Assembly (NCBI RefSeq): GCF_026151205.1 | Contig: NC_087077.1 | Coordinates: 19,072,975-19,136,974 of the forward strand | DNA length: 64,000 nt | From: Bolinopsis microptera | Taxonomy: Eukaryota; Ctenophora; Tentaculata; Lobata; Bolinopsidae | Reading direction: 5' to 3' | Shown here: one piece after another, positions 22,548 to 35,209 of the stretch | Numbering within the stretch: the stretch's first letter is position 1 | Layout: each line of letters opens with the position of its first letter | Notes under the pieces: model-generated | Seen by the model: the letters and a program-made list of their open reading frames with translations, nothing else | Databases searched by the model: none | What the model was told of the DNA's origin: nothing | Position numbers and translations under genes: made by a program

Positions 22548-23543
22548 AAGATCAGCTTTTTTGTTGTCCGATTCAGACTGATGACGATGTATTTCATGAA
22601 GTGCTAAAGTTGAATAAGTTCATCTACTGTGTAATTACTATATAATCGACTAGCATAATGATTTGGCTAAAATATAAATCTTGATATGATATAAGAACGG
22701 GAACGAAGTATTTAATTTTAATACCCGTGTTATTATTATTTTATTATTGATTGTTATTTTACTATTGATACGATCTGATACTCCTAAATTGCCCTTTGAA
22801 TTATTATTATTGATAACTATTATAAGTCACCAACTGTTATCTGGTTTAAATCCCGTGGCCGCAAAATTTGTTCTTCATTACATTCGAACTTAATAAATGT
22901 AATCCCTAACTCACTCTAGAATCCACTCAAGTGATATTCTGGAAGGTCTGCCTAACCACGGAAGATTCTATTCTAAGTTTTCTCTTTCGAATCTCTAATT
23001 GTAAATGTAAAATAATAACATATACTTGTAGTTAGTTAACTTACGGTAGGGTCTAAGTGATGCAGGCGTCCGTCCTTTTCGCTCTAAGAAGTGCCGGAAA
23101 AAACATGACCATTAATGTCAGTAGATGAAATTTTGACAAAACTGACATTGTCATTAATGGTCATTAATGGTCATTAATGGTCATTAATGGTCGTTGCATA
23201 CCCCCCGGTCATATGATGTTCAGTTTTGTTTCTGTTGAAAAATTGAAGACCATTTGTATCACTCGTTCATAATGTTCTCTTGTACAATGTTTATTGAGGT
23301 AACGATTCTAATATCATGTTTTACTTTTGACGTGCCTTATCTGAATCACCATTTTTCTTTTCATTTCTGATTTTAATTCATTTGGGCTATGTTTTGCATG
23401 TTAATCTTGGCTTCACTTAGTAATTTGTACGATATTCGTTGTGTATTTTTAATTCTGTATAACACTGTTTTAAAAGAGTTTTGATCTATAATCTAAGTAT
23501 TACTGATTTAAACCCTCATCTAGCAAGTAAACAGAGTATCAAA

Positions 23544-24279
23544 ATGTCGTTGAACGGCATGGACGAGAGTCACATGTCCGATATGGGGGCAACAAGAGCT
23601 AACAAGTTTAATGGAGTGCCGTGTGACGCAAGCCAGGAAACCTCTGTTCGCTGTGTTCCTCTCCGTGAACGCTACTACAAGTGCGCATGTAGGTCCTACT
23701 TTCACTTTCACTTTCACTCTTCTTTTATGACTTATTTTCAATTGAGAGTACAATCCATCTCGTTTTTTGAGATGTTTCATGATTTGTTGAGTTTATAATA
23801 TTTATATAATTTCAGTGAACACGCACCTTGATAAAGTACGGGACAGTTGTCAGTTCTGGTGGGATGATTATAAGGAGTGTATATTCCAGAAGAAGATCGT
23901 AAGTTTTTACCAATTCTAGTGAAAGTCACGTGAAAGTCAAGTAATTTGTGATCTATCTAGGTCATGGAAGAAAAAAAACTGTTCAAAACAATAATTGTTC
24001 TTAACAATCCTATCAAGGTTTGTTTTAAAAATCAAGACTTGGAATAGCAAACAACAATTGTGCATGCTAATTAAAAGATGGTTAACTTTTCAGCAAAAGA
24101 AGATGGAAGCCGTTGAAGAACTGAAAGAGGCTCGTTTAAAAGAGGTCGGTTTCAAACGACCGTTTTGGGGCGGGCACACTGCGCCCGTCTTTATCACAAC
24201 ATACACTAAAGCCTGGGAAGTAGGCCGACCTGTTCCCGCTGAGCACGAAATTGGAGAAAAAGTCGATCTTAGTTTGTAG
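23544..24279 (+). CDS. NDUFS5: NDUFS5-like twin-CX9C complex I subunit
   Basis: Three exons (23544-23688, 23816-23898, 24094-24279) with consensus borders join to 137 codons. Four cysteines have the spacing C-x9-C-x12-C-x9-C (CVPLRERYYKC and CQFWWDDYKEC). This is the same spacing as NDUFS5 of complex I, and a basic/Glu-rich helix follows. Such proteins enter the mitochondrial intermembrane space by the Mia40 route and fold as a CHCH hairpin. An extra upstream Cys creates another C-x9-C. The C-terminal region (about 45 residues with FWGGHTAPVF) is longer than expected. Other twin-CX9C proteins cannot be excluded. Neighbours TMEM186-like and DNAJC-like are also mitochondrial, but linkage in animals seldom implies co-function. 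Confidence 0.5.
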
Positions 24280-24668
24280 TTTACCAGTTTAAACTTAATA
24301 ATGAAGACAATATTATATGAGTGAAGAGATTGATCAATCTTGTTTGGAAAGTTGGAATAATTTATTAAAGGCTCTGCTATTCTGTTGGCCTGAATTGTCA
24401 TAACGGGTTTTTGGTAAGAACTTAGAATCAATACAGACACTTAATTGGAATATATAAAGATTGCATTTGTATTATGATCGTATCAAAGATTTTGTAAAGT
24501 AAATTTGAAACGAGATGCATACTCACTTGTTAGGTGCATTTAATACATTTTTCTTTATCGACTTGAACCAATAAATGGTGATGTGTGCTGTGTCCTTTTT
24601 ACTTTATCGATATTTTGATCTTGTTCTTGTAGGGTAATTTTTCATTTTCTGTAGCAAGTTTTGACACA

Positions 24669-26605
24669 ATGGGCAGAGGCCGAGGACGACCAAAGTACAA
24701 AGGACACAGCAGACATTTCACAAGCCGAGAGGAATTGGAGGAAGATAGGAAGAAGGACGAAGAAAAAGCGAGGAAGGTTACAGGACTTTTTAATTCATAT
24801 TTAGTAGTATTCGTTGTAATTCATCCTTCGTATACCATGCCGTTGATAATGGGTAATTTATCTTTGCTATTTTTCAGAGATTATTGTTATTAAATTTCAA
24901 ATTGCCATTAAATTATTTGATAATAAGCTCCTTTCAGAGAGCAGAACGCGGGTACGATTCACCTTCTGATGAGTCGTCATCTGAAGAATCAGAAGTAAGT
25001 TTGAAGTTTCATCTATTGCTGAATGCTGATGTAATGTGCATGTCGGATTTATGCAGGGATCTCCATTCTCCGATCTAGTGAGATTTATTATATTCGGTAA
25101 CATGTTGCCAAAATCGGTCACACAAACGAATGCTCTTATGAAAACCTTTTCGGTTAGTACGTGTTCATTGACTTGTCGGCGCATGTGTGACGCGCAATCA
25201 AGTCTAACTGCGCGCGTAATGATTGATCTAGCAAATAAATTGCTGTATTATAATTCTTGATTATGAAATCATAATACGTATTATAATTCGGAGATTCCTT
25301 TTTTCCTTGGGGGTCGTTCGTATATTACGTAATCAGGGGTTGGGACTCGATTACGATATATTTTGTAGTTATTAAGTTGTGTTCAGTGCATGTTACAATT
25401 TACATTTTCATCGGCTTTATCTTCGGTCGGGATGGATATTTTATGATTCAATAATAATGAACTATCAAGAAATTCCATTAGCTTCCTCCCTGTGACCACA
25501 GGCTCTCTAGTCTCTAGTTACTCTATAATTTCAACTCAAAATTAACTGATTCGAGTTTAAAGTGAATCTACTTGGAGCTACCTTAGTTCCCAAAAATTTG
25601 TGTGCCATTATATTGAGCACAATTTATTTGAGCCCGAAAAATTTGGGCAGAAAATTTGAACTCATTTGGGCGACCGAAAATTTGGGCACAAATTCTTCGA
25701 AAAATGAACGATTTTCCACTAAAATTTCAGTTAGATATTTGCCTTAGTTCATTATTATTCCTTATTATTCCAGTCATTTGCTAGCTATTCCAGTTATTTC
25801 TATTCATTTAAAATATAAGCCTTTTTACTTGGTCAAGCCATGAATGACAGATTAGAAAACTAAAATTTCAAATATTATTTCACTTGGATATGAAGAAAAA
25901 GCCATCTTTCTATAGATTTCAGGGCCACAGGCCAAATGCCAAAAGTTTGGTTAGCAAAAAATTTAGCAGACGGAAAAGATTTATGCAATTAATTTGGTCT
26001 GCAAAAAATTTGGGCGAGAGGCCCGCTCAAATTTTTTGTTGCCCAAATTTTTGGGAATTAAGGTATCACAGTATCAGTTGGCGAGTTGAAACCAAAAAAT
26101 GTTGTTTTCCTTAATTGATTCAAAAGACCTGTTTTATACCCATTTAATCGTCGCTTATGCGTAAACTTAAGGATTAACAATTCACAGGAAGAATCGAGGA
26201 GGGAAGTCGAAAAGGATCGAAAGGCTAAGGGTGTGGAGGAATGATAGAATCCAAAACCCTATTCATGTTCGTAATCGGCAAGTTAAAACCGAAAAAGTTT
26301 GACGAAGAATCCTCACAGTTTAACCAACGACAAAAGTAACATTACACTCCTTTTTGCTAGTCGATTTTACGCATTTCTTTGTTGACATTATGCGATTTGA
26401 TAAGATTGTGTGGCTTAATATAGTTCCAGAGGCATTTCAGTTCGAGTTCCGAATCTCATGGATAAACCACATTCTGTTTGCAGGAAGAGTTAGCAAACAA
26501 AACTATCAACTCCTACAATTGGAATTGCAAGACGACCAGCCCATAAGGACTTTGGCCCGTTTAGCCAGAATCCGTAAGAAGCGAAAGAGAGGCTGCCGGT
26601 GAGAG
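24669..26605 (+). pseudogene. PDAP1: PDAP1 (HASPP28)-like gene with several frameshifts
   Basis: Exon 1 (24669-24776) gives MGRGRGRPKYKGHSRHFTSR followed by an acidic helix. Exon 2 (24938-24994) gives RAERGYDSPSDESSSEES. Both are intact and match the N-terminus and acidic serine stretch of the 28-kDa heat- and acid-stable phosphoprotein. Exon 3 from 26188 reaches the family's KGVE motif, then hits TGA. The neighbouring frame continues with IQNP, and two single-base gains in short homopolymers would reconnect it. The last exon from about 26485 carries LARLARIRKKR, the conserved C-terminal helix, but in shifted frames at both ends. At least three indels are therefore implied. Intron 2 contains the MITE at 25579-26065. 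Either the gene is dying or the region is poorly polished. Confidence 0.65.
25579..26065. mobile_element. MITE with TIR TACCTTARTTCCCAAAAATTTG
   Basis: TACCTTAGTTCCCAAAAATT at the left is matched at the right by AATTTTTGGGAATTAAGGTA. The interior also has paired GCCCAAATTTTT-like words. It is 487 bp, non-coding, and lies in intron 2 of the PDAP1-like gene. Confidence 0.65.
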
Positions 26606-26639
26606 CACACTGCGGATCCGCCCGCCAAGGTATTCAAGC

Positions 26640-28656
26640 TATCCAATAAATTATAAAAATCAAATCAATGAAATGTATTATCCACCAAGAAAGAGTATGA
26701 AGTGAACAGACAGTAGCCTGTTTGAATTTTTGGCTTGATAGAAATATCGGAAAACAGAGTTGATAAATTTGTCTAAATTTCTAGTTTGCTTATATTAAAG
26801 GTCCTTGTAAATTGAAAACAGGAATTCGTCGGGGAAGTAATTTTAAGAATTTAATAAAAATGTTAGTAATGTCACGTGATCCGAATCGGCATATCTCAAC
26901 CCGCCACCATACTCACCCTTTATCGAACATCTTAATACCCGATGTTTTTTCTATTCCGTGGGCCCTTTTTCCGCACAAACTTTATCCATTTTTTTTAAAA
27001 GTTTCTTAAATTGCTTCAATTAGTAGAGATGACAAGATAATACTGGCCTATTTTCCAAAGACTGCTGCATCTTTTACGAATGTATTTCTTTTTGAGAATA
27101 TTCAGGAAAAACCGCTGATTCGCATTATCATGCTAGAGTTCGAGATTTTAATTTAGGTCCCCCAAACCTTCACATTGTCTTTAGTATTTAAAGATTTAAT
27201 GTCGAGATGCCCGCAAATGTATTCTTGTAATATATTTTAATGTCAAAATGCGGACTTTTCATTATATTCCCAAGAAGGTGATTAAGATTTGTTTTCCTTC
27301 GTACCAACTCAAATACACGAATATAACATCTGAACATAAAAAGTAACTATAAACCAACAAATTATTCATTCATAAACATTTGGTTTATGGATCGTTTCAA
27401 ATACAACAGAGCCGGTAGGGGTCTCTAAACGATTTGCGCAAGTGAAATTTATGTGTAAAACTGATTGCGGAGGAGAGGTTCAAAATCGGCCAAAAAAAGC
27501 GATCCTTGTGTGATATGTGAGCGATCCTTAATGGTAATACTGGTAAAATATTCATAGCTACGCAAACAGTTTAACTATGTCACCATGGAACAGAAACTAT
27601 GGCGGAAATCAAAACAAATCCCTGAAACTCATGATCATTAGAATTTGGGTTTTGCATTCCCGGGATGGGTGACCAGCTTCAACAACTCCCCCCTTCCCCC
27701 CTTTCAAGACTTTAAAGTCTTTGCATTCTGTCTTGATACATCATCTAGTGTCAGTTTCCAAATTAAGAGTTGTAAATGTGTCTCGAACCCGTCTGAGTCA
27801 CTGGCTGCATCGTCGCTGTGTTTACCTCAGTCATATTCAGCTGAAAGGGAAGAGTTTCAATATTATATTACAAAGCACGCCGTATCGTGAAAGAGTAAAT
27901 GGTAACACTGAAAGATTCACCCTTCCCGAAACCATTATCAGCAACAGGTGAAGTTGTGATTCAACCATGCGTAACGTTGCCATGTTGACCCCCACCACGA
28001 TTAAAGGCCGAAAAACGCGCGAATAATCTGACGCAAGACAGTAAAGCGCGCATGTAAACTCCGAAATGCGCGTCTTGCGCAAATTTTCAATTTAATTTCC
28101 ATCACTAACCAATACAAGCCGGGTAACGCTGTATACTGATTATCACTGGACAGCCTTACGAAACACTGCCTGTAAAGGATCCCGTGACACGTTCCAAACG
28201 TAAATAGTTCATATACCATGTAGTTTTCGAGATTGTCGATTGGGGTCCTCCGGCGGGGTCATGTGGAATGGGCGAGTTGCAAACCATTTCAAACAGTGCG
28301 CCACTTCCCGCCGCTATTGTCTGCTTGGATTTAATGTGTTATTCGGGAAAATCCTGGTGTATAATGCAATTTAGCCCGCGCCCAAGAATAAAGTTGACTT
28401 TTATTTGTTGCAAATCCAAACAGTGGTTCGTCCGTGATGAGGTTCAAAGTTTTCAATCAACTGAACGTTGCTGACAATTTTCAGAAAACTAACAAAAACC
28501 TCCGGAGTTGCTGCAAAGGACGTCGAACGATTACCTCAGTTTTGCAGTAGAAGGCCACAGCAATACTGGGTCCTACTGTCCCACGGTAACAAGTCAACTT
28601 AGTCCCGTGTGGTAGGTTCTCATCCGGTAAACTGAAGGAGATAATGGGGTTGAAGA
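26640..28656. other. Intergenic region, nothing firmly recognised
   Basis: Mixed-composition DNA with small open frames only. A stretch at about 27770-27950 is open on the plus strand (SHWLHRRCVYLSHIQLKGKS) but has no family match that I can name. A G-rich word near 27660 resembles part of 5S rRNA only superficially. Confidence 0.5.
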
Positions 28657-28852
28657 CAGTGGCGTATCGACCGCCCCCGCTACCCTGCTAGCAGGGGGGA
28701 GGCACCTTCGGGGGGCGGACATTTCCCTGATTGTAGGTCTGATTTCACTGAAAAAGCGCCGTATTGGTGGACTGCCCTGTCGAATTTTCCGGCTCCGGGT
28801 AGGGCGCAATTGCAATCAGCAGGGGCGGCCACAAAGTAACGTTACACCACTG
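28657..28852. mobile_element. hAT-like MITE (TIR CAGTGGYGTA)
   Basis: CAGTGGCGTATCGACCGCCC at the left and, on the opposite strand at the right, CAGTGGTGTAACG with a further inverted GCAGGGGCGGCC/GGGGGCGG core. CAGTGGCGTA-type ends are typical of hAT elements. The flanking 8-mers GTTGAAGA and TTTAAGAG are similar but not identical, so an old 8-bp duplication is possible. Confidence 0.55.
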
Positions 28853-29321
28853 TTTAAGAGGCAAACAAACTCGTGTTAAATACAAACGGTAATAACGGTA
28901 TGGGAAATCGGGCAAGATCAGAATTCCCGAAATCATCAAAGAATCTAGAGCTATTAGGAAATCCTAAGTTAATTTGATTCACTCTTACTTCTCAAGGACG
29001 ATGACTCAGGGCTAAGAGATTCTTGTGTGACATGTGGGTCGAAGATAGAGTAAATTTGTCGTTCTGACATCCTAGAAATAAAATGCGCGAGTTTTGGTCG
29101 CCCTCCCACTGCTCCCACACTTGCTCAATCCAAAACTGTGCTGAATTTTTGTGAGTAAGAAAATCAAATGTTGATGTGCTTACATAGAACAAACCAATGT
29201 TGTGATCACATCAAATTATGTCATACCCTAAACATATCAAGATCGTATTGGGTATGATTCAATATGTACACTAAAGCCTTAAATGTCTCATGTAGAGATT
29301 ATTACATTCGCTAGCCCTATC

Positions 29322-30985
29322 TTGAGAGGGTATAACCATAAGAGAGGCGCCATTCACTTCCTACAGTAAACTCGGAAAAGTGTTTAATATTAAAGAGAAG
29401 AGGTAAACAGTAAGAAGTCTTCCAGTTCACTCCTTACAGTAGAACTCGAAAAGTTTGAATATTAAGATGAGATGTATAACCATTAAGAAGGCGTCCAGTT
29501 CACTTCCTTACATAGAACCTGAAAAGTTTTAAATATTAAGATGAGAGTATAACCAGAAAGAAGGCGCCCAGTTCACTTCCTTACAGTAGAACTCTGAAAA
29601 GTTCAATATTAAGATGAGAGGTATAACCACAATAAGAGCTCCTGTTCACATCCTTTAGCATTAAACCTGAAAAGTTTTAATATTAAGGATAGAAGGTAAA
29701 AAACCACAATGAGGAGGCTCCAGGTTTTTTTTTATTTAGTTCACTTCCTTACAGTAGAACTCTGAAAATTTTTAATATTAAGAGAAGATATAACCAGCAA
29801 GAGAGGCGTCCAGTTCACTCCTTACAGTAGAACTCCTGAAAATTTAATATTAAGATGAGAGTATAACCCAGTAAGAAGGCGTCAGTTCACTTCCTTACAG
29901 TAGAACTCTGAAAAGTTTTAATATTAAGATGAGAGGTATAACCACAAGAGAGGCGTCCAGTGTCACAACCTTAGCGAGTAAACTCTGAAAGTCTTAATAT
30001 GAAGATGAGAGGTATAACCACAAGAGAGGCGTCCAGTTCACTTCCTGACAGTAGAACTCTGACAAGATTTAATAATAAGATGAGAGGTACACCCAGCAAG
30101 AGAGCGGCCAGTTCACTTCCTTAACAGTAGAACTCTGAAAAGTTATTTAATATTAAGAGAGAGGTTATAAACCAGCAAGAGAGGCGTCCAGTTCACTCCT
30201 ACAGTAGAACTCTGAAAAGTTTTAATATTAAGATGAGAGGTATAACCAGCAAGAGAGGCGTCCAGTTCACTTCCTTACAGTAGAACTCTGAAAAGTTTTT
30301 AATGATGAAGGATGAAGGTATAACCAGTAAAAGGCGTCCAGTTCAATTCCTTAGCAGTAGAACTCTGAAAAGTTTTAATATTAGATGAGAGGTATAACCT
30401 GCAAGAGAGGCGTCCAGTTCACTTCCTACAGTAGAACTCCTGATAAAGTTTTAATATTAAGATGAAGGTATATCCACAAGAGAGCGTCAGTTCACTGCCT
30501 ACCAGTAAACTCTGAAAAGATTTTTAATATTAAAGATGAGAGTATAAACCACAAGAGAGCTTCCATTCACTCCTTACATAGAACTCGAAAAGTTTAATAA
30601 TTAAGATGAAGGTATAACCATTAAGAGAGGCGTCCAGGTCACTCCTTACAGTAGAAACTCTTGCAAGTTTTAATAATAAGATTAAGTATACCACAAGAGA
30701 GGCGTCCAGTTCACTTCCTACGTAGACCTCTGAAAAGTTAAATATTAAGATTAGGTACTACCAGCAAGAGAGGCTTCCAGTTCAACTTCCTTACAGTAGA
30801 ACTCTGAAAAGTTGCATTATTAAGATGAGAGGTAAAACCATTAAGATAGGCGTCCAGTTTCACTTCCTTACAGTAGAACTCCTGGAAAAGTATTTAATAT
30901 TAAGATGAGAGGTATGACCAACAAGAGAGGCGTCCTGTTCACTCCTTACAGTAGAACTCTGAAAAGTTTTAATAATAAGATGAGA
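29322..30985. repeat. 76-bp satellite, about 22 copies
   Basis: The unit contains AACCAGCAAGAGAGGCGTCC, AGTTCACTTCCTTACAGTAG, AACTCTGAAAAGTTTTAATA and TTAAGATGAGAGGTAT in that order. Copies are head to tail with no unique spacers, which rules out a CRISPR-like array. Differences between copies are mostly one-base insertions and deletions, often in homopolymers, a pattern more like unpolished long reads than normal satellite divergence. Confidence 0.9.
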
Positions 30986-32068
30986 TAATAGCTCTTAGAA
31001 TAAATGATTAAAAACGGATCTAGCATAAACGCATGGTAAATGGATGTTTCCCAGTAAAAAGAAGTTTAGGCATAAAGCTGGTATTTTGGGGTAATAAAAT
31101 AAGGGACTCCTCAGCCGCCTGAACATGTGCTCACTATTAATTAAACAAAAAATTATCACCTCCCTCGCCAGTATCCCATCATATGTGAACAGTAAATAAA
31201 GTTGATTTTATCAACGACAGCGATTATCAATAGGGGAACAGCAAATATAGATTTGATTTTATCAACACAAGCGATCCCGTGTTACTTTACTTCTATCACA
31301 GTGATTATCAATGAACCTTGCATCAAAAACCACTTATATCTTCATGCACATGAAATTGTCCATGACGACTTGGACAGTAAGATTTAGTTCCTTGGAACTT
31401 CTGAGGAGTACCGTAAAATTGGGCAGCAGTGGTTAGGTCCGAACCACTGCCAACATCCTTTCCAGCGGAACAGCCTCATTCGCTGAAAATATGTGAAGTA
31501 TTTGTAATATTTGTATTTTTCTCAACAACTGAACACAGCTACAGGGGGTGAACACAGGTACAGTGGGGGGAATTTCATTAATCTAGATAATCGAGCAGCC
31601 TGAGTGGATTAGATCATAAATGTTTTGTTAACAAGTGGGGAAGACAGTGTTTAATATATCGTGTCCTTACTCCTCGTTAATCGGAGCGTCCATTAGTTTT
31701 TAGACTTCTGTTCAATACAGGTTCCTTTAGCTCTAGTCGCCCCTATTCCTTTGACCAGGAGCGCCCCTAAGCCAGTCAAGCCGGTTTTGCCCTGTGATAG
31801 CCGCCGTTTCGTTTTTACACCAAGTGTTTCTGATGACATGAGAATGACTTCTGATCAAGTTTACAATTCTTGTAATGTTGTTGACAGAAGATACTTTGTA
31901 TAATAGTAATACTTTTTATACAATAATTGAATTATATAATATATATACAGTGGAACGTGACACTTCCATTTAAATCATACAACAACGACGCCAAATACAT
32001 TCACAACAATCAGTTAAAAAATAGAAATGATAGCAAACAGTCCAACACTTCATATATGCATTAACAAG
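30986..32068. other. Intergenic, no gene recognised
   Basis: AT-rich sequence after the satellite. The word GATTTTATCAAC with flanking AGCGAT recurs near 31205 and 31255. No conserved open frame is seen. Confidence 0.5.
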
Positions 32069-32109
32069 TCAAATACAAATATAACAATACACATACAAAT
32101 AACAAATAC

Positions 32110-32425
32110 AAATACACATAACACATATCTGCTGTATGGAGTAAAGTCCGTTAGGATCATCCGTAAGTCGCTGAGAAGCTGTTATAAGGGACATACAATT
32201 TAGTCCACCTCCGAGTCCCGGCTGAAGTTGTGTCCTGATGATGGTATGGGGAGTACAACATCTGATACACCGCAACATGCAGCCCCACCCTCTGTCAGAT
32301 GTGTATGCGGTAACACCTGGGGTTGGAAGTTGTTGGGGACCATGTCTTGAAATGATACGAATATTGCGGAAATATTGCCTGACCAAGAGATGAGTTCTTG
32401 GAAAGTAAAAGCCTCCAAAAAACAA
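32110..32425 (-). pseudogene. ATG4: ATG4-like autophagy cysteine protease exon, frameshifted fragment
   Basis: Read on the minus strand, the frame gives PTPGVTAYTSDRGWGCMLRC. TSDxGWGCMLR is the catalytic-cysteine signature of ATG4 (peptidase C54), which processes and delipidates ATG8. Shortly afterwards the frame breaks. Another frame shows RRWTKLYVPYNSF, and the first frame returns with DDPNGLYSIQQI, matching the YSIHQI segment that follows in ATG4. The order is right but one or two small indels are needed, and a GT follows the last motif. Upstream and downstream exons were not found, so the gene is partial. A broken gene or local base-call errors are equally possible. Confidence 0.5.
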
Positions 32426-32429
32426 TCAG

Positions 32430-33530
32430 GAACTGGACAGTTAATCCAGAATAATAAAATGTAACCCTAAAAATTATTTATATTACATAATTTTGTGAAA
32501 CAAAAAATCAGACAGTTCAGGTGAGATTGTAGCTTCCTTGAAAAAACAACATATAATACGATACACACACACGTCACACGAATGGAGGAATGAAGATTAC
32601 TGAACAATAGCTCTGAAGTTTCTCCTTTAAGAGAACCAGAGGAAACTCTCGACATCCCCACGAATATGGCTCCGACATCTGTTAGCACATATCTACTACA
32701 CAGTACCTGCAAACATCATAATTATTACTTAATACGTTTAGTAGTTTATCATTTATTCACTCGACACGCCATTTAGTTACATAAATCAAGTGCTACATTA
32801 ATTAAAGACCTAACGTAACGATAAATGATCCCGCCACGAATATCCGACAAAACGAACCTGGATCCCATCTCATGAAGCAGCTGAGTTTTCTCCTCTAAGT
32901 TACCGAATACGGGGTAGGCGGTTATTGTATTGTTGATCTGTTGTTAGTGTTGTTAACGTTGCTTCTAGGTCGCTCAATTTCTCACATCAGAAATAACAGA
33001 CTTGTTAAAACGTTACGTAAACAGTCAAAAGGCAGATTGGTTAAGATGAAAAATCCGCAGCTATAACTAACGTTGCGGAAAGCTATCCAGTTATTGGTTT
33101 TAAAAAGATAAATCGTAATTCAAATCCAATCCAACGTATCCGAATAATCCGAACATTGAAGTGACTTAGATATATGGTTACACATTCCATCATCCAGTTA
33201 AATTTAGCATCAAGAAACTCTAAAAACGAGGGTAGGGTAAACCAGACACTAAATATCAAACTGTATATTGGAGAACAGGACAGCTAGTGCCAAGGATGAG
33301 GGATTGGGACTGCGATGGAGCAACACGACCGTCTAATTAGTTTATAAATCCAGTCGGATTCGATATTTGAAACCGAACCACATTAATAAAATTCTAGACC
33401 ATACAATCGAAAATTTCCTGTATCTCATGTTGTTGTGGGTCTGTTAATTGAATGCTGAAATCAGTTCGCTCTGCGATACTATAATGATCATAACACGATT
33501 ACCAGCTTTATATGCACCTTCCAGCAGATA
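32430..33530. other. Non-coding region upstream of the ATG4-like exon
   Basis: A minus-strand open frame at 32467-32712 follows a plausible acceptor and could be another exon of the same gene, but it has no motif I can tie to ATG4. The rest shows no recognisable feature. Confidence 0.35.
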
Positions 33531-33534
33531 AACC

Positions 33535-33905
33535 ACAAGTAAAAGACAGAGTAAACCACAGCCTAAACCACAGACTAGACCACAACTAAACCACAGACTA
33601 AACCCACAGAACTAAACCACAGACTAAACCACAGACTAGACCACATACTAAACCACAGACTATACCACAGACTAGACCACATATCAAACAACAGACTAAA
33701 CCACAGACTAAACAAGACTTAACCACAGACTAAACCACAGCACTAAGACCACAACTATCCTACAGACTAATCTACAGACTAAAACCACAGACTATTAACC
33801 ACAGATTAAACCACGGACTATAGCCACATACTAAACCAGCAGACTAAACCACAGACTAAACCACAGACTTAACCACAGACTAAACCACAGACTAAACCAC
33901 ATGAC
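33535..33905. repeat. 12-bp minisatellite AAACCACAGACT
   Basis: About 30 tandem copies with frequent one-base gains and losses. Confidence 0.9.
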
Positions 33906-34917
33906 TTACCCTTCTAAGGTACTCTTGCAGTCAAACTAGTGATAACAGCAAGAGAAAGCTACCCGATAGGAAATGCTGTACTCATCGACACGTCCACTCC
34001 AGGAACCATCGTCATACCATCCTTCCTATTCAAAACATGTCTGCTGAATATACATATTTTGTTACCTTATATGGTATGGTTGAAGCGCATTTGCTGAACT
34101 GCTTCACATATTGTTTATTTCCTAATTAGGTATTACTCTTGAAAGTTCCCATCTTGAACATAACTACATCTACTTTCCTACAACTAATAAACTCTTATGA
34201 AACAAAAGTTAAAAGAGTTGTCCACTCACTGTTAGATATATCATGTGAGAAATAAATGTCCAGTTCATAAGTAATATTATTGCGACAACTACAATCAGTA
34301 GCATATGCATTTGTTAAAAATGACACAAAATTCAACATGTACAATTCTGATTTATTAAACACAAAAAGGCCATATAATTGAAGTAAAATTAACTGAAAGA
34401 TAACGACTTCGAGCTCAAAGCCACTCCACTTCGAGTCATCTACTTCAGCAAATTAACATCCAGAAAATATCGTTAAAACCTATTTGAGAACAGCCTAGAG
34501 AATATGCATTTTCAAAATTAAAGTCACTATTACTACCACACTAATCTTTACAACCATGTAACATACATCACAAACCGTATAATCTTAAATGCTAAAAAAT
34601 ACTAGCGTTAATATGATTTTCTTTATCATCATCATCGTCCACTATCAGCCAATTTAACATCATACTCTACTTTTACCTAAGTTTTCATTTGCTTGCTGTT
34701 CTGTCCCTTTAACAGCTCAGTAACAAGGTGGAATTTGTCCTTGTTATCACATCCGGAGTCTGTCTTTGGCTACCATGTATTTCGATTCAGGAATGTTTCA
34801 TTTTCTCATGTTTAGAGTCTTGAAGAATGCCTCTGCTTCTGGTTAGGTCTCTCCGACCACCGTCCATTTACAGCGATGACTATTGTGAGGTACCGTGATT
34901 TGAAGTACCGGGCACGC

Positions 34918-34966
34918 TGTGAGGGTGTGGTGATGTGAGGGTGTGGTGATGTGAGGGGGTGGTCTG
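34918..34966. repeat. 19-bp tandem repeat
   Basis: GTGAGGGTGTGGTGAT is repeated two to three times, followed by GT-rich DNA to about 35130. Confidence 0.7.
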
Positions 34967-35166
34967 CAGCAGTCACCATTCAGTGTGATTGGGAGTGTAC
35001 CATCCACTTTTGTTGTAGAAAGTGGTGGGGTGGGTGGTAAGTGTGTGTAAGTGTGTTGGTAGGGTTGGGTGGTTTTGCAGCTGCCTGTGATGTTGTAGGG
35101 TTGTTGATTGTATATGTGTGTGCTTGTAGGGAGCGCGAAGTGAAACTGATCGGTTGTAAAATGCGG

Positions 35167-35207
35167 TCACACGTGTTTCTGATGACGTCCACGTGTTCCT
35201 ATGACGT
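35167..35207. promoter_or_regulatory. Paired CACGTG and TGACGTC words
   Basis: Two E-box palindromes (CACGTG) alternate with TGACGTCC and TGACGTCA. The combination recurs in the satellite near 42 kb. Whether it acts as a regulatory site is inference only. Confidence 0.3.
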
Positions 35208-35209
35208 CA

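Larger units (their letters stand above)
21631..23206. mobile_element. DNA element with TIR GGGTATGCAACGACCATTAATG
   Basis: The left end GGGTATGCAACGACCATTAA is inverted at the right as TTAATGGTCGTTGCATACCC. Each end also contains CCATTAATGTCAG...CTGACATTGTCATTAA hairpins and three to four tandem copies of TTAATGGTCA. The interior holds a 28-bp minisatellite and a decayed coding-like segment but no recognisable transposase. No clear target-site duplication is seen. A related hairpin lies at 10672-10735. Confidence 0.65.

Noticed and set aside
25280-25360. GGGGTCGTTCGTATATTACGTAA as the end of a MITE
   Set aside because: The sequence recalls common invertebrate MITE ends, but no inverted partner was found nearby.
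27640-27690. 5S rRNA-like words (GGGATGGGTGACC)
   Set aside because: Only about a dozen bases match; the remaining 5S boxes and folding partners are absent.
29322-30985. CRISPR-like array
   Set aside because: Units are contiguous with no unique spacers and the surrounding DNA is animal-like; it is a satellite.
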